Source: Methanosarcinales archaeon (GTDB lineage: Archaea > Halobacteriota > Syntropharchaeia > Alkanophagales > Methanospirareceae). From it: a stretch of 16,485 bases of DNA. The notes beneath the pieces are model-generated. The model saw only the letters and a list, made by a program, of their open reading frames with translations, did no database searches and had not been told where the DNA came from. Below, piece by piece: positions 7,743 through 13,719 of this stretch. The stretch is from contig JAODGF010000048.1 of assembly GCA_025464645.1 (NCBI GenBank), positions 1 to 16,485 on the forward strand, written 5' to 3'. Position numbers and translations under genes: made by a program. How positions within the stretch are numbered: position 1 is the first letter of the stretch; each line of letters begins with the position of its first letter.

Positions 7743-8024
7743 TTACCGCGGGCGAAACCGACGAGGATTTCCCTCCTCGACTTCGAGGTTTGAGATGGAA
7801 GAGAGGTCAAACCCTTCTGATTTTAAATGACCGATTGCGAGTTCTTCAAGATGAGAAGGCAGGCAAAATAACCGGGTGTAAATCCTTCCACCTACTTTTA
7901 TCCTTACTTCCGCTTCTCGCGCCACAACATCATTTCTATATCTTCGTAAGGGTAGGTCTTCGGAAATATCAGTAATTTCCATGCAGATGACCTTATCACC
8001 CTTTAGCTGTGGTTTCATGCTCAT
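7743..8024 (-). CDS. Short FdhD-like protein (truncated or frameshifted formate dehydrogenase accessory sulfurtransferase domain)
   Basis: FdhD proteins help mature Mo/W formate dehydrogenases by passing sulfur to the cofactor; full-length members are about 250-280 residues. This one is only about 93 residues and matches just the N-terminal part: VVAREAEVRIKVGGRIYTRLFCLPSHLEELAIGHLKSEGFDL resembles the FdhD strand pair followed by the DLEDFALGFxxSEGI helix (described here in pieces; the match spans residues about 33-73). The sulfur-transfer CxxC and the C-terminal half are absent. After EVEEG the frame turns Arg/Pro-rich and stops. The other frame continues EILVGFARGKRF to a TGA at 7703-7705, so an extra G in the GGAGGG run (complement of 7771-7776) may have broken it. 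ATG 8024 is chosen because GGA (8031-8033) stands 6 nt before it. It follows a winged-helix gene with almost no gap. Confidence 0.65.
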   Translation of the reverse strand: MSMKPQLKGDKVICMEITDISEDLPLRRYRNDVVAREAEVRIKVGGRIYTRLFCLPSHLEELAIGHLKSEGFDLSSISNLEVEEGNPRRFRPR

Positions 8025-8026
8025 CA

Positions 8027-8317
8027 CTAGTCCTTTTTCTCATGTATTCTGTTCAATTCATCATGAAACCGTATCAACAACTTTGTCACCTCATTATCCT
8101 CGTCCAATGTGAACGTTCTTATTTGCTTGCCCATTTTGCCTTCTTTCACGATGTTCATCTTCAAAAGCGGTTCTATTACTCGAGCGACACTAGAGTGAGA
8201 AAGCCCGGTCTCCTCGGCAATGCCTGACAGGTACGTTGTGGTGCCACGATTTCTTATTAAATACTCCAGGACAATAAGCTGCGCATTTCTTCCAAATATC
8301 TTCTCGACTTCGCTCAT
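8027..8317 (-). CDS. Winged-helix transcriptional regulator (MarR/ArsR-like)
   Basis: A 96-residue single-domain DNA-binding protein. Helices at about 1-24 (VEKIFGRNAQLIVLEYLI) and the HTH core YLSGIAEETGLSHSSVARVIEPLLKMNIVKEG (about 28-60, quoted in part: recognition helix SHSSVARVIEPL), then a short wing (GKQIRTFTLD) and a C-terminal helix that could dimerise. There is no metal-binding Cys set, so the effector is not readable. Its stop (TAG 8027-8029) directly abuts the FdhD-like start, so the two are co-transcribed. It diverges from an ADP-ribosylglycohydrolase across 39 bp that contain an inverted repeat, which suggests local autoregulation and control of the neighbour. Confidence 0.85.
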   Translation of the reverse strand: MSEVEKIFGRNAQLIVLEYLIRNRGTTTYLSGIAEETGLSHSSVARVIEPLLKMNIVKEGKMGKQIRTFTLDEDNEVTKLLIRFHDELNRIHEKKD

Positions 8318-8336
8318 GTGTAATCCTTTAACCTAC

Positions 8337-8355
8337 CTAAATTTAAACTATTTAG
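8337..8355. promoter_or_regulatory. Inverted repeat in the divergent promoter region (candidate operator)
   Basis: CTAAAT (8337-8342), seven bases, then ATTTAG (8350-8355), in the 39-bp gap between the winged-helix gene and the ADP-ribosylglycohydrolase gene. It overlaps the minus-strand TATA candidate TTTAAATTT, which lies about 25 nt before the regulator ATG and suggests a leaderless transcript. A dimeric regulator bound here would cover the control region of both genes. The arms are short and AT-rich, so chance is not excluded. Confidence 0.35.
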
Positions 8356-8356
8356 T

Positions 8357-9277
8357 ATGAGCCTCAAATCCAAATTCATCGGTGCATTAATAGGCAGTGC
8401 CATAGGAGACGCATTAGGTGCTCCTCTGGAAGGCAATAGCATGGAGGAGGTCAATTCGGTGTATGGGGAGGACTGGAAAATGATTTCAGGTCGATATACC
8501 GACGATACCGAGATGATGATAGGAGTTGCAGAATCTTTGATAGAGAACCGCGGCTTCAATGGAGCGGACATGGCAGCGAAGTTCATCCAGAATTACCACG
8601 CGAGAAGGGGATATGGTCCGGGGACGAAAGAAGCATTGAGAAGGATACGCGAGGGAGAGAGTTGGGAAGAGGCATCAGGGAAACTATTTGGTGGTAAAGG
8701 TTCGTATGGCAATGGAGCTGCAATGCGAATTGCTCCCGTGGGTATTTTTTATTACGATAATGCAGATAAGTTAAGGGAAATAGCGTATAAGTCAAGTCAT
8801 GTCACACATTCTCACGAGCTTGGCAAAGAAGGAGCAGCTTTACAGGCGTTCTCCATCGCCTTAGCAGTCCAGGGTACCGAAAAAGAAGCGATGCTGCATG
8901 ACCTGAAAGAATTTGTCAAAAACGTGATATATAAGGAAAAGCTAAGAAAAATAGAAGCTCTTTTGGCGAAAGAAGCGGATAAAAAAGCGATAATTTCTGA
9001 ATTAGGGAATGGAGAAGAGGCTTTTAACTCTGTTCCAACTGCAATTTACTCTTTTCTTCGCTTCGACAGCTTTAAGGATGCTGTTGTTTATGCAATAAGC
9101 TTGGGCGGTGATGCGGACACCATAGGTGCGATGACAGGTGCAATAAGCGGTGCTTATTACGGCGAAGGAGCAATTCCAGAGGAATGGGAGGAGAAGTTGG
9201 AGGAAGGGAAAAAAGGTAGGAGTTATATAAAATGGTTGGCAGAGGAGCTGTATCGAGTAAAATTTTATAATGTTTAA
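8357..9277 (+). CDS. ADP-ribosylglycohydrolase (DraG/ARH family)
   Basis: Hydrolyses ADP-ribose from modified proteins, nucleic acids or free conjugates; the target is unknown. The 306-residue all-helical protein has the family signatures: GSAIGDALGAPLEG at 13-26, the first metal motif TDD at 48-50 in GRYTDDTEM, GNGAAMRIAPVG at 118-129, HSHELGKEGA at 151-160, and the second metal motif GGDADTIGAMTG at 250-261 (Asp252, Asp254, Thr255). All magnesium ligands expected for DraG/ARH3-type enzymes appear intact, so it should be active. It diverges from the small winged-helix gene. No DraT, macrodomain or DarT-like transferase is in the window, so there is no local partner to name. Its ATG has no clear Shine-Dalgarno and may be leaderless. 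Confidence 0.93.
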   Translation: MSLKSKFIGALIGSAIGDALGAPLEGNSMEEVNSVYGEDWKMISGRYTDDTEMMIGVAESLIENRGFNGADMAAKFIQNYHARRGYGPGTKEALRRIREGESWEEASGKLFGGKGSYGNGAAMRIAPVGIFYYDNADKLREIAYKSSHVTHSHELGKEGAALQAFSIALAVQGTEKEAMLHDLKEFVKNVIYKEKLRKIEALLAKEADKKAIISELGNGEEAFNSVPTAIYSFLRFDSFKDAVVYAISLGGDADTIGAMTGAISGAYYGEGAIPEEWEEKLEEGKKGRSYIKWLAEELYRVKFYNV

Positions 9278-9280
9278 ATA
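9273..9280 (+). promoter_or_regulatory. TATA box for the ATPase remnant
   Basis: TTTAAATA, overlapping the stop codon of the ADP-ribosylglycohydrolase gene and centred about 24 nt before the ATG at 9301. That spacing predicts a leaderless transcript. A second TTATATAA stretch at about 9290-9298 is too close to the ATG for this role. Confidence 0.35.
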
Positions 9281-9300
9281 CGAAGTTAAATTATATAATC

Positions 9301-9839
9301 ATGTTCCGAAAACAGTTCGTTGATAGAAGAAAGGAACTCGAATTTTTAGATTCGAAATACAAAGAGAATGGGTTTGAGTTCGTCATCCTTTCCGGCAGGA
9401 GAAGAACAGGGAAGAGCAGATTACTGAAGGAATTTGTGAAGGATAAGGAGAACATATTCCTGTTATGTGAGGAGAGAAGGTGGCAGTATAACTTATCTAA
9501 ATTTAAAAGATTGCAATGGAATTCCTGGTAGAGAAGAAACCGTTTCGATTCCATAGGATAGGAAGATGGTGGCACAGGGATAAGGAGATTGACCTGGTGG
9601 CATTAAATGAAGAAACGAAAGAGATAGTATTTATGGAGGTGAAATGGAGTGACCTGCAATCAAGGGAAGCGAGGAAGATTATGGCGGATTTGAAAGAGAA
9701 ATCAAGATTTGTAAATTGGGATAATGAAGAGAGGATAGAATATTTTGGGTTAATTGCAAAGAGAATAGAAGGAAAAGAGAAATTAACGGCGGAAGGATAC
9801 CTCTGTTATGACCTTGAGGATATACGAGAAGAGATATAG
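9301..9839 (+). pseudogene. Remnant of a DUF234-type archaeal ATPase, middle deleted
   Basis: Two pieces of one protein family in different frames. 9301-9531 encodes the N-terminus: FVDRRKELEFL, then the P-loop SGRRRTGKSRLLKEF (Walker A) and LLCEERRWQYNLSKFKRL, after which the frame runs out. 9516-9839, in another frame, encodes the C-terminal DUF234 nuclease-like end: FRFHRIGRWWHRDKEIDLVAL, then IVFMEVKWSDL (an E-x-K restriction-fold pattern), ending LCYDLEDIREEI. Complete members are about 430-470 residues; here only about 180 remain, so Walker B, the sensor and the winged-helix region are gone. The join is near 9510-9530. The C-terminal frame has an internal ATG and might still be expressed, but no good ribosome site is visible. 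Confidence 0.85.
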
Positions 9840-9864
9840 ATGTTCTAAATAAAATAATATATTT

Positions 9865-9895
9865 AGGAGAAAAGATGATAGACGAAGATGAATAG
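9865..9895 (+). promoter_or_regulatory. Ribosome site and six-codon upstream mini-ORF overlapping the ArsR-type gene
   Basis: AGGAG (9865-9869) is 5 nt before an ATG at 9875 that opens MIDEDE and stops at TAG 9893-9895. The regulator ATG (9888) lies inside this mini-ORF in another frame and is 18 nt from the AGGAG, too far for ordinary use. The regulator may therefore be translated by reinitiation or coupling from the leader peptide. The alternative is a small indel that has separated the true start from the gene. Confidence 0.45.
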
Positions 9896-10391
9896 CGATA
9901 TATTCAAAGCATTGAGCAGTAAAATGCGAGTGGATATGTTAAAGCTTTTGATGATACGTGAGTATCATGTATCTGGTTTAGCAAAAGAGTTAGGTATATC
10001 GGTACCTGTTGCAGCGAAGCACGTTAAGGTTTTAGAGAATGCAGAACTGGTAGAAAGGAATAAATTCGGTAAGACGCATGTGTTAAGGGTGAATAGAAGT
10101 AAGCTGTACGAAGCAATGGAGATTTTCAGTGAGGAGCATGAGGTAGAAGTTCAGAAGGGAGCGAGCATCATGGATGCGTTAAAGGAAGTTGCAGGTGTCG
10201 GAATAAAGAGAATAGGAGACAAAGAGTTCATTGTATCAATAGATGAAGAGGAGGGTTTTTTTGTATATGAAGTGAATGGAAACCCCCCGAATATGCCTAT
10301 TAACGAATACAAGATGGAGAAGGGCGGGGAAATAGAAATAAAGCGGTTAGTCCCTGTTCTTAAAAAAAGGGTACGGGTACAATTAAAATAA
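9888..10391 (+). CDS. ArsR-type regulator fused to a DUF4430-like (transcobalamin C-terminal-like) domain
   Basis: 167 residues in two parts. Residues 1-75 form an ArsR winged helix: FKALSSKMRVDMLKLLM, then VSGLAKELGISVPVAAKHVKVL (recognition helix VAAKHVKVLENAELV) and the wing RNKFGKTHVLRVN. Residues 86-155 look like a DUF4430/ubiquitin-like beta-grasp: GASIMDALKEVAG, a strand EFIVSID, then FFVYEVNGNPPNMPINEYKM and GGEIEIKRL, the order seen in the transcobalamin C-terminal domain and bacterial surface DUF4430 proteins. Such a domain could bind a small molecule or mediate dimerisation, but the ligand is unknown. There are no metal-binding cysteines. The stop is followed after 3 nt by the radical SAM gene, so the two form an operon and the regulator may respond to that enzyme's product or substrate. 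Confidence 0.8.
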   Translation: MNSDIFKALSSKMRVDMLKLLMIREYHVSGLAKELGISVPVAAKHVKVLENAELVERNKFGKTHVLRVNRSKLYEAMEIFSEEHEVEVQKGASIMDALKEVAGVGIKRIGDKEFIVSIDEEEGFFVYEVNGNPPNMPINEYKMEKGGEIEIKRLVPVLKKRVRVQLK

Positions 10392-10394
10392 GAA

Positions 10395-11318
10395 ATGGAA
10401 AAAGGAAGACGTACTCCTGTTTATCTTGAAACTTATGAAAGAGGGGTGCTCAATGAACGAATAGAGAAGTTGGAGGAGATACTAAACGAGTGTAAACTAT
10501 GTCCCCGAGCATGTGGTGTCAACAGAAACAAAGGGGAAAAGGGCTATTGCCAATCAGATAAGCATTTGATGGTGTCCAGTGTGCAACCGCATTTTGGAGA
10601 GGAAGGCGTGTTGGTTGGCTTGCATGGCTCTGGGACGATATTCCTTACGAACTGTAACCTGCGCTGCATATACTGTCAAAACTATGACATAAGTCACTTA
10701 GGATATGGACAAAAGATGACAGAAGAGGAACTTGCGCTTAGTATGCTCGGTCTGCAAAAAAGAGGTTGTCATAATATCAATTTTGTTACACCGACACATT
10801 ACACACCGCAAATCGTGAAAGCACTGAAAATAGCGGTAGAAAAAGGTCTTCGCATCCCCATCGTTTACAATTGTGGTGGATACGAATCGAAAAGCACCAT
10901 AGAGTTGTTAGATGGCATTGTGGATATCTATATGCCGGACATAAAGTATAGCGATGCAGAAAGTGCAAAGAAATATTCCAATGCGCAGGATTACTTCGAC
11001 AGATGTAAAGAAGCAGTAAAGGAGATGCATCGTCAAGTTGGTGATTTAAAGGTGGATGAAAGAGGGATAGCATACCGAGGGTTGTTGATAAGGCATCTGG
11101 TGCTTCCGAATGGATTAGCAGGCTCTGCGGAAGTTTTTAAGTTCATCGCTACTGAAATATCGCTGGAATCGTATGTAAATATAATGCTGCAATACAGACC
11201 CATGTATAAAGCGTATGAGTATAAGGAACTGAACAGGGGAATAAAAATGAGCGAATACCGGGAAGCAATAGAGAATGCGCTCGAATGGGGGTTGCATAGA
11301 GGGTTTGAGCGGGTATAA
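10395..11318 (+). CDS. PflX-like radical SAM protein (COG1313 type)
   Basis: A 307-residue radical SAM enzyme. The cluster motif CNLRCIYC (Cys87, Cys91, Cys94; Cx3Cx2C) follows the strand GTIFLTN. An N-terminal cysteine set, CKLCPRACGVNR (33, 36, 40) and GYC (52), is typical of the PflA-homologue group often named PflX and could hold a second iron-sulfur cluster. Later landmarks: NINFVTPTHY (about 127-136), PIVYNCGGYES, DGIVDIYMPDIKY and RHLVLPNG. The biochemical target is not established; members are annotated as putative pyruvate formate-lyase activators, but no glycyl radical enzyme is in the window. It is downstream of, and nearly touching, the ArsR-type gene. Confidence 0.88.
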   Translation: MEKGRRTPVYLETYERGVLNERIEKLEEILNECKLCPRACGVNRNKGEKGYCQSDKHLMVSSVQPHFGEEGVLVGLHGSGTIFLTNCNLRCIYCQNYDISHLGYGQKMTEEELALSMLGLQKRGCHNINFVTPTHYTPQIVKALKIAVEKGLRIPIVYNCGGYESKSTIELLDGIVDIYMPDIKYSDAESAKKYSNAQDYFDRCKEAVKEMHRQVGDLKVDERGIAYRGLLIRHLVLPNGLAGSAEVFKFIATEISLESYVNIMLQYRPMYKAYEYKELNRGIKMSEYREAIENALEWGLHRGFERV

Positions 11319-11397
11319 GCAAGAGATGAAAGGATATGGAAAAAAGGTCATAGGTGAAGATGCGTTAAAATATTGGTGATGTTGATACACGACCAAA

Positions 11398-11409
11398 ATA
11401 TTTAAATAT
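11398..11409 (+). promoter_or_regulatory. Palindromic TATA region upstream of hicB
   Basis: ATATTTAAATAT, centred about 30 nt before the hicB ATG, consistent with a leaderless or very short leader transcript. TATCAA occurs at 11407-11412 and again in TATCAAC (11423-11429), with the inverted form GTTGATA at 11381-11387. These copies could be sites for autoregulation, as is usual for toxin-antitoxin genes. Confidence 0.4.
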
Positions 11410-11432
11410 CAAGACTTCATAATATCAACAAA

Positions 11433-11645
11433 ATGAAAAACCTCACAGCAATTCTCCATAGAGAAGAGGATATGTATGTGGCTGAGTGTCCTGAGGTTGG
11501 CACAGTTAGTCAAGGGAAAACCATAGAGGAAGCAATAAATAATCTTAAAGAAGCTACGGAACTTTATCTGGAGGAATTCCCGTTAAAGGAAGAGAGAAAA
11601 ACCCTCCTGACAACATTTGAGGTAGGTATTAGTGCCAAAGCTTAG
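11433..11645 (+). CDS. hicB: HicB-like antitoxin (UPF0150)
   Basis: A 70-residue partial RNase H-like antitoxin that would neutralise a HicA mRNA interferase. Motifs: LTAILHREEDMYVAECPEVGTVSQGKTIEEAI in order (strand, YVAECPE, turn, G-TIEEA helix), then NNLKEATELYLEEF, the usual end of the domain. There is no C-terminal DNA-binding extension. It overlaps by 14 nt a broken hicA reading frame. An orphan HicB may persist as a solo protein or against a hicA elsewhere in the genome. Confidence 0.85.
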   Translation: MKNLTAILHREEDMYVAECPEVGTVSQGKTIEEAINNLKEATELYLEEFPLKEERKTLLTTFEVGISAKA

Positions 11646-11766
11646 GAAGGTCTCCGGAGAAAAAGTAGTCAAAATTCTTTGTAATAAAATCAATTTGCTT
11701 TAAAGTCTTCTGAAATCTCTTTAAGGTCTCTTTGGACACCCTTACTATTTGCCTAATTGCTTCCAT
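11629..11766 (-). CDS. Small antitoxin-like ORF (45 residues), antisense to the hicA stump
   Basis: The ATG at 11766 has a good archaeal ribosome site, AGGTGAT (11772-11778), 5 nt upstream. The opening MEAIRQIVRV resembles the first strand of small archaeal antitoxins, then KETLKRFQKTLKQIDF is a helix; after that it runs antisense through the hicA remnant and the end of hicB to a stop at 11629. The N-terminal half may be a real antitoxin fragment, and the C-terminal half may be accidental, created by the same breakage. No toxin follows it. Confidence 0.4.
   Translation of the reverse strand: MEAIRQIVRVSKETLKRFQKTLKQIDFITKNFDYFFSGDLPKLWH
11632..11703 (+). pseudogene. hicA: Truncated HicA toxin start (23 codons)
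   Basis: From a GTG inside the end of hicB the frame reads V-PKLRKVSGEKVVKIL and then CNKINLL before TAA. The PKL-x-x-SG-x-x-V-I/V-K-L opening is the HicA N-terminus and the position right after hicB is where hicA belongs. The catalytic His in the normal GSH motif and the rest of the protein are missing, so it is a stump, cut at about 11680-11700. Confidence 0.6.
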
Positions 11767-11864
11767 ATTTTATCACCTTTCCCTTTTCTTGCTTGCATTC
11801 CACATAATTATATTATACCGCAAACACAATAAATAAAAGACGTGCATAAATAGAAGTATTGTAA

Positions 11865-12656
11865 ATGTCAGTAAGAGGAAAGAACGAAATAAAATTCTTG
11901 GGGACCGCGGGTGCGAGATTTGTAATGATAACGCAATTTCGCTCTTCTGCTGGTACTGTTCTCAGCTTGAGAGGTACGAATGTCCTTATAGACCCTGGTC
12001 CGGGCACGCTGGTGAGATTTGCAGCCAGCAAGCCGCGGCTTAATCCTGCTAAACTGCATGCTATTATCCTGACTCATAAGCATTTAGACCATTCCAATGA
12101 CGTGAACGTAATGATAGAAGCAATGACCGAAGGTGGGTTCAAGCACCGGGGAGTGCTTCTGTGTCCAGACGATGCCTTGTCGAATGAAGGCGATGCTGTC
12201 GTTTTGAACTATTATAAAGGGCTGCTGGAAAGAATAGAAGTGTTAAAAGAAGGAGGAACTTATTTTGTTGGTCACGTTGAGATAAACACACCTAAAAGGC
12301 ATGTACATAGCGTAGAAACCTACGGACTGAACATAAAAGTGAGGGGAGAAACCAAGACCAGAGTCTCTTTTCTCGTGGATACACTCTATTTCGATGGCTT
12401 GGAGAATTATTACGATGGAGATGTGCTCGTGATGAATGTAGCAATGTATAAAAGAAGAGAAGGCGTGGATCATCTCTGCGTGGACGATGCGAAGAAGATT
12501 ATAGAAGCGAGAAGACCAAAGGTTGCGATACTCACGCATTTCGGTATGACCATGCTTAGGAACAAGCCCTGGGAGATAGCAAAGCAGCTAAGCGATGAAA
12601 CGGGTGTGGAAGTAATAGCAGCAAGAGACGGCATGAAATTCGAGCTGAGTGAGTAA
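11865..12656 (+). CDS. Metallo-beta-lactamase fold hydrolase
   Basis: A 263-residue cytoplasmic MBL-fold protein. The zinc motif THKHLDHSND gives His71, His73, Asp75 and His76; further ligands are probably His146 or His148 in KRHVHS, Asp172 in LVDTLYF and His225 in ILTHFGM. The N-terminal KFLGTAGAR and the strand VLIDPGPGTLVRF are typical of the phosphodiesterase/PhnP/RNase Z-like branch rather than of true lactamases. The substrate is not readable. It starts with no Shine-Dalgarno; an ATAAATAAAAG box about 30 nt upstream fits a leaderless message. It converges with cofG, the two stops being only 4 nt apart. Confidence 0.88.
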   Translation: MSVRGKNEIKFLGTAGARFVMITQFRSSAGTVLSLRGTNVLIDPGPGTLVRFAASKPRLNPAKLHAIILTHKHLDHSNDVNVMIEAMTEGGFKHRGVLLCPDDALSNEGDAVVLNYYKGLLERIEVLKEGGTYFVGHVEINTPKRHVHSVETYGLNIKVRGETKTRVSFLVDTLYFDGLENYYDGDVLVMNVAMYKRREGVDHLCVDDAKKIIEARRPKVAILTHFGMTMLRNKPWEIAKQLSDETGVEVIAARDGMKFELSE

Positions 12657-12677
12657 ACCGCTAAACCACTAAACCGC
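12654..12677. repeat. Three tandem 8-bp units at the convergent gene junction
   Basis: TAAACCGC, TAAACCAC, TAAACCGC in a row. The first unit supplies the TAA stop of the MBL gene on the plus strand. On the minus strand the units encode the last residues of CofG (SGLVV) and its TAG stop. The repeat therefore forms the C-terminus of CofG and both stops, probably by slippage. Confidence 0.7.
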
Positions 12678-13719
12678 TTTTAGACTCCTTCCACCTTAAC
12701 CCGCTTTCGTCAGCATATTTCTCTATCAATGGTCTTATCTCCTCGCTATACCATCCTTTCTTAATAAATCCCGGATAGATGGGCAATCGTTCTCGTAATT
12801 CATAAGGCGCAACTATTCTTCTCAGCTCCTCCTCACGCGGCCATGGTGATTCTGGATTTATATAGTCTATTGTTCTCTCCGAAATCCCTCCCAGGTCCGA
12901 TGCGCCCAGTTTTATTAATTCTTTTGGTGCGGTTAAATTTGGTGGTACCTGTATTGCTACCTCCTCTGGCAATATCGCTCTCGCTGCACGGACTACTTTC
13001 TTCAGTATCTCAAAGCTCGGTGGTTTCCTGTCCCTCATCGGCGTGAACTGCTTGGGGATGAACGGCTGGATAATAACTTCTTGTATGTGCCCGTATTTAT
13101 CGTGCAGCGACTTAATAGCCTCCAAAGAGTGAAGATGATCCACAGACTTTTCTCCTATGCCTATTAACAAGCCGGTAGTGAAGGGTATTTTGAGCTCTCC
13201 AGCCGCTGCGATCATTTTCAATCTCTCTGCCGGTATTTTTCCGGGTGAGTTCTTATGCGCTTCCAGCTCTGCAACTGTTTCGAGCATCAAGCCCATTGAT
13301 GCATTAAGGGCTCGCAGCTCCTTTAGCTCCTCCTTGCTTAGCACACCCAAATTACAATGAGGTAGTAATCCATGCCGTATTGCAAGTTTACATAGCTCTT
13401 TTGTATATTCAACAAGAGAGGAATAGCCGTAGTCAAGAATCTTCTTTTTGAAGAAAGGGGCAAATTTTGCGCACTCAGGTTTCTCGCCAGCGGTAAAAAG
13501 AGCTTCTGTTGCTGCGCCTTTAGCTTTTACGAGCGTCAAAAATTCTTTTACGCTTATCAGGTATGCATCGTCAAGGCTGCGAGCTCTGAACCCACAATAG
13601 CCACATGCGTTTCTGCATACGTTCGTCACCGGGATAAAGATGTTTTTAGAGAAGGTGATATATTTGTCTTTCATCTTTTTATCAAATTCTGTCGCAGGGC
13701 TAAGTTTTAAAAACACCAT
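12661..13719 (-). CDS. cofG: FO synthase subunit 1, CofG (7,8-didemethyl-8-hydroxy-5-deazariboflavin synthase)
   Basis: Radical SAM enzyme that with CofH makes FO, the deazaflavin core of coenzyme F420, the central hydride carrier of methanogens and methane-oxidising archaea. The motif CRNACGYCGF gives Cys35, Cys39 and Cys42 (Cx3Cx2C) after ITFSKNIFIPVTNV. Further CofG marks: FTAGEKPE, HCNLGVLS, GLMLETV, HKNSPGK, IPFTTGLLIGIGE, VIIQPFIPKQFTPM, NLTAPKEL, GASDLGGIS and IYPGF. The length of 352 is normal. The first ATG overlaps the 3' end of the protease gene by 13 nt; a second Met at 13674 (MKDKYITFSKN) is also plausible. No cofH is in the window. Confidence 0.95.
   Translation of the reverse strand: MVFLKLSPATEFDKKMKDKYITFSKNIFIPVTNVCRNACGYCGFRARSLDDAYLISVKEFLTLVKAKGAATEALFTAGEKPECAKFAPFFKKKILDYGYSSLVEYTKELCKLAIRHGLLPHCNLGVLSKEELKELRALNASMGLMLETVAELEAHKNSPGKIPAERLKMIAAAGELKIPFTTGLLIGIGEKSVDHLHSLEAIKSLHDKYGHIQEVIIQPFIPKQFTPMRDRKPPSFEILKKVVRAARAILPEEVAIQVPPNLTAPKELIKLGASDLGGISERTIDYINPESPWPREEELRRIVAPYELRERLPIYPGFIKKGWYSEEIRPLIEKYADESGLRWKESKSGLVV

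Noticed and set aside
8009..8227. Plus-strand ORF of 72 codons over the winged-helix gene
   Set aside because: Antisense to a clear HTH protein; Cys/Phe-rich shadow translation.
11333..11386. A 17-codon frame (MKGYGKKVIG...) after the radical SAM gene
   Set aside because: Too short to judge, with no clear ribosome site and no recognisable family; it may be a gene fragment but cannot be supported.
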